From contig JARDZO010000267.1 of NCBI GenBank assembly GCA_029240815.1, positions 1 to 7,611 on the forward strand: a stretch of DNA of 7,611 bases. Reading direction: 5' to 3'. This stretch comes from Brevibacillus sp. Its GTDB lineage: Bacteria > Bacillota > Bacilli > Brevibacillales > Brevibacillaceae. Below the pieces are notes generated by a model. That model was not told the origin of the DNA. It did no database searches and worked only from the letters and a program-made list of their open reading frames with translations. This document shows positions 1 through 5,623 of the stretch, piece after piece. Position 1 is the first letter of the stretch. Each line of letters opens with the position of its first letter. The position numbers and the translations under genes were made by a program.

Positions 1-72
1 CCTTTTGTTTCTATATTTGAAACCTGTATAAGATCCATCCAAAGTAGTGTCTACTTAGACGAGGATTATTAA
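1..72 (+). CDS. Possible C-terminal tail of a gene entering from the left
   Basis: One plus-strand frame is open from the first base to a TAA at 70-72, giving 23 residues that end in VYLDEDY. The other two plus frames stop within about 31 bases. A 15-bp perfect hairpin begins 28 bases after the stop, as expected for the end of a transcription unit. The fragment is too short for family recognition, and a frame of this length is often open by chance, so the call rests mainly on the hairpin's position. If the repeats at 303-362 mark a transposon end, this would be the last cargo or transposition gene of that element. No function can be proposed. Confidence 0.3.
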   Translation, partial: PFVSIFETCIRSIQSSVYLDEDY

Positions 73-100
73 TCGAGGTTATGTAGCGGATTTCCCGAAA

Positions 101-136
101 AAATAATAACGAACCACTTAAGGTTCGTTATTATTT
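101..136. terminator. 15-bp perfect hairpin, probable bidirectional terminator
   Basis: AAATAATAACGAACC at 101-115 is the exact reverse complement of 122-136, with a 6-base loop (ACTTAA). The outer stem is A-rich on the left and T-rich on the right, so either strand gives a short GC core followed by a U-rich stretch. It lies 28 bases after a possible plus-strand stop codon at 72. The form suits a rho-independent terminator; an attenuator or element-internal hairpin is also possible. Confidence 0.6.
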
Positions 137-230
137 CAACGCCGTTGTTTTCGTATTTCTCGCTTGATCTCGCTCTATCAAGATGCATTTTTTTGTGTTT
201 GGTTAAATGTTGTTGATTTTTAGCCAAAAC

Positions 231-257
231 AAAACCCACAAACTAAATGTGGGTTTT
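231..257 (-). terminator. 10-bp perfect hairpin, possible terminator for lysR-side transcription
   Basis: AAAACCCACA at 231-240 pairs perfectly with TGTGGGTTTT at 248-257 around a 7-base loop. On the minus strand the stem is followed by TTTTGTTTTGG, a better U-tract than on the plus strand, where it is TTTTATGCC. It is the first strong hairpin downstream of the LysR gene, about 130 bases past its stop, and could end that transcript. Confidence 0.5.
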
Positions 258-302
258 ATGCCTTCTATTAAACTATCGAACCCGTTACTTTAACTTGGCC
301 AC

Positions 303-362
303 CAGTCTAGAACTTTATTATCCAGTCTAATACTTTATTAATCAGTCTAAAACTTTATTAAC
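303..362. repeat. Three abutting 20-bp direct repeats
   Basis: Copies lie at 303-322, 323-342 and 343-362 with an exact 20-bp period and no spacers. The middle copy is CAGTCTAATACTTTATTAAT. The copies differ mainly at positions 8-9 (GA, AT, AA) and at the last bases. A 20-bp period is about two helical turns, so bound proteins would sit on one face of the DNA. Together with TGTACA at 365-370 this looks like an array of transposase-binding sites at an element end. Tandem operator sites are the main alternative. Confidence 0.75.
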
Positions 363-385
363 TCTGTACAGAAGATAGCGGCCAT

Positions 386-1261
386 TTACCCTAGCAGCGG
401 TTTCTTTAGCAACCCCAACATCATTTTCAAGTTCGGTTCGTTTCGATTTTTTATCAAATAGCCCAGGTACAAGTCATTTTGCACCCTGTAGGCAGGGTAT
501 AGGATTTTCACGTTGCCAGCCTGCAAAACGTCCGTCAGCATGTATGTGGGCAGGAGGCTGATGCCGGCACCATGTTCAATCGCTCTCAGGATGATATCCA
601 AATCAGGCAAGACATGCGCGAGCTGCATTTGTGGGCGTTTATGAAAGTGCTCCCTCCAAAACCTGCGAATGATAGGCAATTCCAGACCGTAACTCATCCA
701 TGGCTGAGAGCACAGCCAAGATTCCCATTCATCTGGATCGTCAAAGGCAGGCTCGGGAAAGTCATGGGGTGCCACTATGGCAAACTCTTCTCGGATGTAA
801 GGAAGATACTCGACACCAGGCGCGGCAAGTTTTTGTGAGGTTACGATGATGTCGACCTTCTCCTCTGTCAAGTAGTCGAGAATAACAGAAGCGATGCCGA
901 AGTGGGCGATGACGCGCATGGGATAGCTGCTCAGATGCGGCGCGATCATTTCACGGAAAAACTCGTGAGCGGAGCCTATTCTCACTACAGGAAGTGTCGG
1001 AGATGAAAGTGTCTTGAAGCTTTGCGTCGTCTCTTCCAACTTTTCAATGAGAGGAACCAATCGCGTGTATAGTTCCTTTCCTCTCTCTGTCGGGACCATT
1101 TTTCGCGGGGTTCTCGTAAAGAGCAGCTCTCCCACTTCAGCCTCTAGAGAAGCAAGATGTTGACTCATGGCGGGTTGGGTCATCATCCGAGTCTTGGCAG
1201 CTTCCGATACGGATCCATGCTTATAAATACAAATGAAGCTTCGGTACCATTCAAAGTCCAT
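386..1261 (-). CDS. LysR-family transcriptional regulator
   Basis: This encodes a 291-residue LysR-type regulator, the usual family length. An N-terminal winged helix-turn-helix spans about residues 1-60, with the recognition region from S17 to E40 (SVSEAAK, then QPAMSQHLASLE) and the typical T58-x-x-G61 wing end. From about residue 88 there is a substrate-binding-like effector domain. I chose ATG at 1261 because AAAGGAAG lies about 10 bases upstream. A GTG three codons earlier would put that Shine-Dalgarno almost on top of the start. The gene is downstream of and parallel to the MFS exporter, with a terminator between them and only about 40 bases for its own promoter. It probably regulates the neighbouring exporter/pfpI genes, but its effector is unknown. 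Its stop is 15 bp from the putative transposon end. Confidence 0.93.
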   Translation of the reverse strand: MDFEWYRSFICIYKHGSVSEAAKTRMMTQPAMSQHLASLEAEVGELLFTRTPRKMVPTERGKELYTRLVPLIEKLEETTQSFKTLSSPTLPVVRIGSAHEFFREMIAPHLSSYPMRVIAHFGIASVILDYLTEEKVDIIVTSQKLAAPGVEYLPYIREEFAIVAPHDFPEPAFDDPDEWESWLCSQPWMSYGLELPIIRRFWREHFHKRPQMQLAHVLPDLDIILRAIEHGAGISLLPTYMLTDVLQAGNVKILYPAYRVQNDLYLGYLIKNRNEPNLKMMLGLLKKPLLG

Positions 1262-1301
1262 CCTATTCACTTCCTTTCATCGTACGGTTATGGTAATGAT
1301 G

Positions 1302-1332
1302 AAAAAAGAGGGGCAAGCCACGTTTGCCCCTC
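1302..1332 (-). terminator. Rho-independent terminator after the MFS gene
   Basis: GAGGGGCAA at 1308-1316 pairs perfectly with TTGCCCCTC at 1324-1332 around a 7-base loop. On the minus strand the stem is followed directly by six Ts (1302-1307). It begins 2 bases after the MFS stop codon and separates that gene from lysR. This is the clearest intrinsic terminator on the minus strand. Confidence 0.88.
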
Positions 1333-1334
1333 GT

Positions 1335-2549
1335 TCACGCGTGGAACTTCTGTTTTTGTTGCTGTGCGCCCCACAGTGCAAACAGAATGCCGATGACTGT
1401 TACCAGAGAAGCGACCCAAGGAACGGCATGCAGCCCGCCGCCTACACCCAGATCGATCACCACGCCCCCGATGTAAGCACCCATCGCATTACCCAGGTTG
1501 AAGGCAGCAATATTCAGCGTAGATGCGAGGGTAGGGGCTTCTTTTGCCATGTTCAGCATGTGCAGCTGCAGTCCCGGAACGGTACCGAAAGCAGCTACCC
1601 CTAGAATAAATACAGTGATCAAGGCCAATATCTTATTTTGATCCGTAAGGCTGAATAGAGCAAGGACGACAGCCAGCAAGACGAGAATGCCGATAAGCGA
1701 TGGTAATAATGAACGGTCCGCCAGCTTCCCCCCGTAAATATTGCCCAGTGTGATCCCAACGCCAAACAAAACAAGAATATAAGAGACAGAGCTGGGTGAG
1801 AAACCTGTGATGTCGACTAATATGGGAGCAATGTAGGTAAACGCAGTGAAAACTCCCCCGAAGCCAAATACCGTCATCAATAGGGCAACGTGCACAGTAG
1901 GGCGACGTAAAACGCCGAGTTCCTGGCGCAGACTGGACGTACTGGAATTGACTTTAGGAACGAGCAGGGCAATGCCGATCCATGCGATGAGGCCAATTAC
2001 TGTGATCAACCAAAACGTCGACCGCCATCCATAAGCCTGACCCAAGAACGTTCCAATGGGAACACCGAGGATGTTCGCCAACGTCAATCCCGTAAACATG
2101 ATGGCGATAGCTCCAGCGCGTTTTTCCTTGGGAACCAGCTGCGCTGCAATAACAGATCCTACTCCGAAAAAGGAACCGTGCGTTAGAGCAGCCAATATGC
2201 GAGCTACCATCAGAACGGTGTAGTTCGGTGCGAGCGCGGCTAGCGCATTACCAGCAATAAAAAGAATCATAAGCAACAGCAAAAGTGCTTTTCGCGGCAG
2301 CTGATGTGTGGCGATCGTGATGAAAGGCGCACCGATAGCAACCCCCAGAGCATAGCCGGTGATGAGCAGACCAGCCGTAGGGATCGATACGTGAAGATTG
2401 GTCGCCACTTCCGGAAGCAATCCCATGATAATGAATTCGGTCATTCCAATGGCAAATGCCCCCAGTGTGAGCGCGTACAGGGCAATCGTTGATCCTTTAT
2501 GCGAAGCTGCGGCATCGCCAGAGCGATGTGCAACATGATCGGTATTCAT
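1335..2549 (-). CDS. MFS transporter, DHA1-type drug/metabolite exporter
   Basis: This is a 404-residue polytopic membrane protein of the major facilitator superfamily, probably a proton-coupled exporter in the cytoplasmic membrane. About 22 polar residues precede TM1. Twelve hydrophobic segments can be placed at roughly 23-45, 58-80, 87-106, 109-134, 146-168, 177-198, 217-243, 252-272, 282-301, 307-330, 345-367 and 374-395. The cytoplasmic loop after TM2 has a degenerate motif A (G73 to R86), while the equivalent loop after TM8 keeps GGKLADR (273-279). G154 to G170 in TM5 resembles the glycine/proline antiporter motif C. GMTEFIIMGLLPEVA near residues 35-49 is typical of the AraJ/YdhP/YtbD-like subgroup. 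GGAGG sits 7 bases before ATG. The substrate is not predictable. It lies 75 bp downstream of the pfpI-like gene and may be partly co-transcribed with it. Confidence 0.95.
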   Translation of the reverse strand: MNTDHVAHRSGDAAASHKGSTIALYALTLGAFAIGMTEFIIMGLLPEVATNLHVSIPTAGLLITGYALGVAIGAPFITIATHQLPRKALLLLLMILFIAGNALAALAPNYTVLMVARILAALTHGSFFGVGSVIAAQLVPKEKRAGAIAIMFTGLTLANILGVPIGTFLGQAYGWRSTFWLITVIGLIAWIGIALLVPKVNSSTSSLRQELGVLRRPTVHVALLMTVFGFGGVFTAFTYIAPILVDITGFSPSSVSYILVLFGVGITLGNIYGGKLADRSLLPSLIGILVLLAVVLALFSLTDQNKILALITVFILGVAAFGTVPGLQLHMLNMAKEAPTLASTLNIAAFNLGNAMGAYIGGVVIDLGVGGGLHAVPWVASLVTVIGILFALWGAQQQKQKFHA

Positions 2550-2581
2550 GCAGTTTCCTCCAAATGAATAAAATGACGAGC

Positions 2582-2623
2582 AAAAGAGGAGAAGGCTGAT
2601 CAGTTGTCTGTCAGCCTCCTTTT
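2582..2623 (-). terminator. Hairpin between pfpI and MFS genes (terminator or attenuator)
   Basis: AGGCTGA at 2593-2599 pairs with TCAGCCT at 2611-2617 around an 11-base loop. A 3-base bulge (2590-2592) lets the stem continue as AAGAGG (2584-2589) with CCTTTT (2618-2623), including one G-T pair. On the minus strand it follows the pfpI-like stop immediately but ends with only a short T4 run. Only about 32 bases separate it from the MFS start, leaving little room for an independent MFS promoter, so partial read-through is likely. Confidence 0.6.
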
Positions 2624-2624
2624 A

Positions 2625-3287
2625 TTATTTACCGAGTTTTTCAATGACCGCTTTGGTTACGGCAAGAGTAGACTGGGGATTTTGCCCAGTGATCAGATTG
2701 CCATCCATTTCATAATGAGTGGACCAGTTTGGTCCTGCCACAAAAATAGCACCGAGATCGCGGATTTTGCTCTCTAGCAAGAATGGAAGATAGGAACTAA
2801 GACCGGTATCCGCTTCTTCTCTGTCGGTAAAAGCATTTACGCGTTTACCGGCAACGAGTGGCTGCCCATTGGACAATGTCGCTCCAACCAATCCCGCCGG
2901 GCCGTGACAAACAGCCGCAACGATTTTGCCTGTCTCATAGAAATCTCGCAGTAATTCCTGCAGTTTTGGATGATCAGGTAGATCGAACATCGTACCGTGG
3001 CCACCCGGTAGGAAAATCGCGTCGAAATCGACTGGAGACACTTCTTCCAGTTGGACCGTGTTTTCTAGGAGGGGAGCAGCATTTCGTATTTCTTGTGGCG
3101 TGTTTTCATCTACGCTGCCGGGATCAATGGGTCCTTTTCCTCCCAATGGGCTGGCTACGGTGACCTCATAGCCTTCAGCAGTAAAGCCAAGATAAGCTTC
3201 CGCAAATTCAGACAGCCAGATTCCCGTCTGTTTTTCTTCTTGAATATGTGAATGATTCGTAACGACCATCAAGATTTTTTTTGACAT
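2625..3287 (-). CDS. DJ-1/PfpI-family protein, Hsp31-like type 1 glutamine amidotransferase fold
   Basis: This is a 220-residue cytosolic protein of the DJ-1/PfpI superfamily, in the Hsp31/YDR533C-like branch. It shows the nucleophile elbow AAVCHGP with C127 followed by H128, and the glutamate of TGIWLSEF (E27) that pairs with the cysteine. It also has the LPGGHGT turn (93-99) and the C-terminal ITGQNPQST segment. Members characterised elsewhere act as glutathione-independent glyoxalase, chaperone or peptidase. Which applies here cannot be read from sequence, and true amidotransferase activity is unlikely. GGGGGAGG lies 8 bases before ATG at 3287. A TTG six codons upstream overlaps that site and was not used. 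It is upstream of and parallel to the MFS exporter, suggesting a shared stress role such as reactive aldehyde or electrophile handling. Confidence 0.93.
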   Translation of the reverse strand: MSKKILMVVTNHSHIQEEKQTGIWLSEFAEAYLGFTAEGYEVTVASPLGGKGPIDPGSVDENTPQEIRNAAPLLENTVQLEEVSPVDFDAIFLPGGHGTMFDLPDHPKLQELLRDFYETGKIVAAVCHGPAGLVGATLSNGQPLVAGKRVNAFTDREEADTGLSSYLPFLLESKIRDLGAIFVAGPNWSTHYEMDGNLITGQNPQSTLAVTKAVIEKLGK

Positions 3288-3327
3288 GTATAAAGCCTCC
3301 CCCAATTTTTTATTTGTTACATTGGCT

Positions 3328-3356
3328 ATTCTAAGACTGATTCAACTATAAAACAA
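3328..3356 (-). promoter_or_regulatory. Candidate sigma-A promoter for the pfpI-like gene
   Basis: On the minus strand, TTGTTT (3351-3356) and TAGAAT (3328-3333) are separated by exactly 17 bases. The -10 matches TATAAT at 5 of 6 positions and the -35 keeps TTG. Transcription would begin near 3321, giving a leader of about 33 bases that contains the ribosome binding site. Confidence 0.5.
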
Positions 3357-3367
3357 ATTATGTTTTA
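3349..3367. promoter_or_regulatory. 7-5-7 inverted repeat overlapping the pfpI -35 (operator candidate)
   Basis: TAAAACA at 3349-3355 is the exact reverse complement of TGTTTTA at 3361-3367, with a 5-base spacer. It covers the candidate -35 hexamer, the position expected for a repressor of MarR, HxlR or TetR size. There is no T-run, so a terminator is less likely. In this AT-rich stretch a 7-bp arm could arise by chance. Confidence 0.35.
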
Positions 3368-3377
3368 GTGCCTCAAT

Positions 3378-3393
3378 CATAAATATATTTATG
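3378..3393. promoter_or_regulatory. 16-bp perfect palindrome upstream of pfpI
   Basis: CATAAATATATTTATG is a perfect 16-bp palindrome with no spacer. It lies about 22 bp beyond the candidate -35 of the pfpI-like gene, where an activator or a second operator could bind. I do not recognise it as a Fur, PerR or other named box. Confidence 0.35.
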
Positions 3394-3543
3394 GATGAAG
3401 GAACATCAAACAGATGAAGCCGCCAACTGGTGAGGGCAGCTGCATCTGTATTGGGTCAAGCTATTTTATTGTGGAGAAGTACGTGAAGGTAAAAACTACC
3501 ACGCGAGTAATACAGAGTTAACGGTAAACTGTTGCTGATTCGT

Positions 3544-4680
3544 TTATGGAGCTTGTCTCCCGAGTTTGACGAGAACGTGCCAGATCTGCTTCAGATGTTG
3601 CCATGTCACGTCTGGCGTGTCCCAATCTTGCCAGTTGTCTGGTTGGTGGCAAAAGTCAGCTGCAGCTCTCCCGATCGTGGCGGCATCGAGCTCGCCAGAG
3701 GATAACCCGAATTGTTGATCGATTCTCGCGGCAAGCGGCGGCATAGCTGGCCCGCGAAAGTCTTCGGGCACATCCTGTACGGCGATACGAAATCCCGGAT
3801 GCCAGATAAGTTTGATAGCGTACTTTTCACATAACTGCTGGAGCTGTGAACCCGTGTGCGTATTTAGATAGGAAGGATCAGCAAATAAAGCCTCAACATC
3901 CGTGGACAACTCAATGTTTCCATGTACTTGTGCTTCCACATAGTCGTCTAAGGCTCGACCGACCCGGTGACCCGTCGACGCAACATCAATCTGCTGGAGC
4001 CTCATGAGCTGATTGACCACTGCTGGTATATCCATATCCGGTGAACCGAGCGCCTCCCGAGTGGTTTCGACGCTATGAAGGAGCGCGGCGAGGACACCAA
4101 CAAAGCAATCTCCTGTTCCGAAATGCTCGGGCCCGGTATGACTGTCACCGAAAGTAAAGGTGCAACGCCGTAGCAGATGAGGGCGTAGTTGAATATAGCA
4201 CGAGCCAAAACGAGGGGAAGCGCCATCCGCATAATTCATGAGATTGAGAGCGCCGTATTTGGGACGTTCTTTCTCCAGTACGCTAGAAGACTGGTATGAA
4301 CCGCCGAACAATTTTTCCTCCCAGCAATCACGATCCCCACCAGGAAAGGCTGTGCGGCTACCATTTGTAACGCCGGTCACAAACTGGCTTTGATACATAC
4401 CAGTCGACAGGAGACCCTCAATAACGGTGATTCCAGTTGGCAGGATGCGGTCCGGATGAAAGTTGAGAGTGACGCGAGCATGCTCGTTGATCGTTTCCAG
4501 TAAATCTTCAACCGTCACGGATGTTATACCGGCATTCAAGAGGATGGCCATTGCTTTTTCGTGCATTCGATTTTGCAATAACCGTGCACTGGATTGGACA
4601 TGGTTCAAGGCTCGAGCCTGCGCGGTGGTTATAGATGTCTGCGAAAGTGGCGTATGAGGCAGATTGACGAATTCATCCAT
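3544..4680 (-). CDS. DUF3626 domain-containing protein, function unknown
   Basis: This is a 378-residue soluble protein with no signal peptide or membrane segment, resembling DUF3626 proteins along most of its length. Conserved-looking blocks are LNFHPDR (72-78), the following GLLSTGMYQSQFVTG (89-103), YADGASPRFGSCYIQL (150-165), FTFGDSHTGPEHFGTGD (175-191) and DDYVEAQVHG (245-254). The His-x-Asp-Arg strand near the N-terminal third and the late E-x-Q-x-H strand have the layout of an ADP-ribosyltransferase-like active site. That is my inference and not an established assignment. ATG at 4680 is preceded by GAGGAGG at 7 bases. A longer frame begins upstream but would translate that ribosome binding site. 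The gene is divergent from the SDR operon across 152 bp and precedes pfpI on the same strand by 256 bp. Confidence 0.8.
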   Translation of the reverse strand: MDEFVNLPHTPLSQTSITTAQARALNHVQSSARLLQNRMHEKAMAILLNAGITSVTVEDLLETINEHARVTLNFHPDRILPTGITVIEGLLSTGMYQSQFVTGVTNGSRTAFPGGDRDCWEEKLFGGSYQSSSVLEKERPKYGALNLMNYADGASPRFGSCYIQLRPHLLRRCTFTFGDSHTGPEHFGTGDCFVGVLAALLHSVETTREALGSPDMDIPAVVNQLMRLQQIDVASTGHRVGRALDDYVEAQVHGNIELSTDVEALFADPSYLNTHTGSQLQQLCEKYAIKLIWHPGFRIAVQDVPEDFRGPAMPPLAARIDQQFGLSSGELDAATIGRAAADFCHQPDNWQDWDTPDVTWQHLKQIWHVLVKLGRQAP

Positions 4681-4719
4681 CGGGAATCCTCCTCGTTTTA
4701 GGTAGGAAAAGTTCCATTC

Positions 4720-4747
4720 ATTGTAAAACAACGCTGCTTGTGCGCAA
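4720..4747 (-). promoter_or_regulatory. Weak candidate promoter for the DUF3626 gene
   Basis: On the minus strand, TTGCGC (4742-4747) and TACAAT (4720-4725) are separated by 16 bases. The -10 matches 5 of 6 consensus positions, while the -35 keeps only TTG. The leader would be about 33 bases. The rest of the 152-bp divergent region (4681-4832) shows no clear plus-strand promoter for the SDR gene, only AT-rich sequence with a TAGAAT at 4793-4798 lacking a good -35. Confidence 0.33.
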
Positions 4748-4832
4748 ATCATTTTTTTGGAAAAACAGGAAAAAGACAATCGTTACGCCAAATAGAATAG
4801 TAGTAAAGTCAGGGCGAAAAAGGAGTGAAACC

Positions 4833-5588
4833 ATGACCAGACTCAAAGGAGATATCGCGGTAATAACCGGTGTTAGTCATAAAAAAGGCATAGGAGCAGC
4901 GATTGCCCGATCCTTTGCACAAGAGGGAGCGGATCTCTTTTTTACCCATTGGCAGGCTGAATCAGATTGGGCGAGCACCTTTCAGAAGGAACTACTTGAG
5001 TATGGAGTTCGCTGTGAGGGTATGGAATTCGATTTGTCTGATCCAGCAGCCCCTTCGAAATTGCTTGATGCTGCTGCAAAACGAGTAGGTGCGCCAACAA
5101 TTCTGGTTAACAACGCCGCTTACTCCACCCGGGATGGTTTCGAGCTCTTGGATGCCGAAACATTGGATGCGCACTACGCAGTAAATGTAAGAGCGACTTG
5201 TTTACTGAGTGTGGAATTCTCTCGTCGCTTGCAACAATCCAATCAGAAAAAGGGAAGAATCATCAATCTCACTTCTGGCCAGGATCAAGGACCAATGCTC
5301 GGTGAACTGGCATACGTGGCGAGCAAAGGGGCCATTTCAGCTTTTACGCTCACTCTGTCTGCGGAGGTAGCGCCACTGGGGATCACCGTGAATGCGATCA
5401 ACCCGGGTCCTACCGATACCGGCTGGATGTCTGCCGAGCTAGAACGCTCGCTTTTGCCAAGTTTTTTATTAGGACGAATGGGACAGCCGGAAGACGCTGC
5501 GCGCTTGGCGGTATTTTTGGCAAGTGACGAGGGCCAATGGATCACAGGCCAAGTCATCAACTCAGAAGGTGGTTTTTTACGAAGGTAG
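4833..5588 (+). CDS. Classical short-chain dehydrogenase/reductase (SDR)
   Basis: This is a 251-residue cytosolic NAD(P)-dependent oxidoreductase with a Rossmann fold, the normal length for a classical SDR. The cofactor loop is TGVSHKKGIG (12-21), with two residues more than the standard TGxxxGxG. It is followed by D67 after strand 3 and LVNNAA (91-96). The catalytic set is complete: N118, S148, Y161 and K165 (YVASK). NPGPTDTGW (190-198) forms the substrate-side loop. It is annotated like 3-oxoacyl-ACP reductase (FabG-like) proteins, but an isolated copy outside a fatty-acid cluster has unpredictable substrate. AAGGAG lies 8 bases before ATG at 4833. A longer upstream frame has no ribosome binding site. 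The SRPBCC gene begins 35 bp downstream and is probably co-transcribed. Confidence 0.94.
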   Translation: MTRLKGDIAVITGVSHKKGIGAAIARSFAQEGADLFFTHWQAESDWASTFQKELLEYGVRCEGMEFDLSDPAAPSKLLDAAAKRVGAPTILVNNAAYSTRDGFELLDAETLDAHYAVNVRATCLLSVEFSRRLQQSNQKKGRIINLTSGQDQGPMLGELAYVASKGAISAFTLTLSAEVAPLGITVNAINPGPTDTGWMSAELERSLLPSFLLGRMGQPEDAARLAVFLASDEGQWITGQVINSEGGFLRR

Positions 5589-5623
5589 ATCTCAAGTGAA
5601 TGTGTAAAGGGGAGAAGAGGAAC

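Larger units (their letters stand above)
1..370. mobile_element. Putative terminal segment of a Tn7/Tn5053-like transposon (body off-window)
   Basis: This segment is visibly AT-richer than the genes to its right. It ends in three abutting 20-bp direct repeats followed by TGTACA at 365-370. Read inward from the right, the end begins TGTACAGAGTTAATAAAG. Transposons mobilised by TnsB/TniA-type DDE transposases, including Tn7-like and CAST elements, commonly begin with TGT and carry several transposase-binding repeats of about 20 bp near each end. Some IS21-family elements also have multiple terminal repeats and are an alternative. No transposase gene is visible and the other end lies outside, so this is an inference from end architecture. 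The left limit is simply the window edge. Confidence 0.42.
3288..3543. other. Intergenic region between DUF3626 and pfpI genes
   Basis: The right half of the pfpI control region (promoter and palindromes) occupies 3328-3393. From about 3394 to 3543 no convincing gene is present. A plus-strand frame from ATG at 3395 is broken by TGA after 12 codons, then runs on for about 34 codons to a stop near 3539. It has no ribosome binding site. A 34-residue frame from ATG at 3414 also lacks a well-placed one. CAGATG at 3411-3416 and CATCTG at 3443-3448 bracket an imperfect inner stem (CGCC with GGTG). This could be a weak terminator for the DUF3626 transcript, but its T-run is poor. Confidence 0.5.

Noticed and set aside
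303..362. Direct repeats as a CRISPR array
   Set aside because: The three units abut with no spacers and are only 20 bp, with no cas genes in view. Tandem binding sites explain them better.
572..838. Plus-strand open frame inside the LysR gene
   Set aside because: It lies wholly antisense to a well-supported LysR gene and has no ribosome binding site or recognisable domain.
1157..1604. Two overlapping plus-strand frames across the lysR/MFS junction
   Set aside because: Both cross the MFS terminator and run antisense to two real genes. The proteins are low-complexity mixtures without domain features.
2858..3163. Plus-strand frame of 101 codons inside the pfpI-like gene
   Set aside because: It is antisense to a gene with an intact active-site motif and has no start signals.
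3288..3305. Upstream TTG extension of the pfpI-like protein (6 extra residues)
   Set aside because: The extension would translate the GGGGGAGG ribosome binding site that serves the ATG at 3287.
3378..3393. Palindrome as a Fur or PerR box
   Set aside because: It does not match the remembered consensus of either box beyond shared AT-richness, so no regulator is named.
4681..4779. N-terminal extension of the DUF3626 protein by 33 residues
   Set aside because: Its last residues (KRGGFP) are the translated ribosome binding site of the ATG at 4680, and the rest is unlike the family.
4740..4832. N-terminal extension of the SDR by 31 residues
   Set aside because: It is a basic, AT-rich leader with no ribosome binding site. 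The SDR fold begins directly after ATG 4833, which has AAGGAG 8 bases before it.
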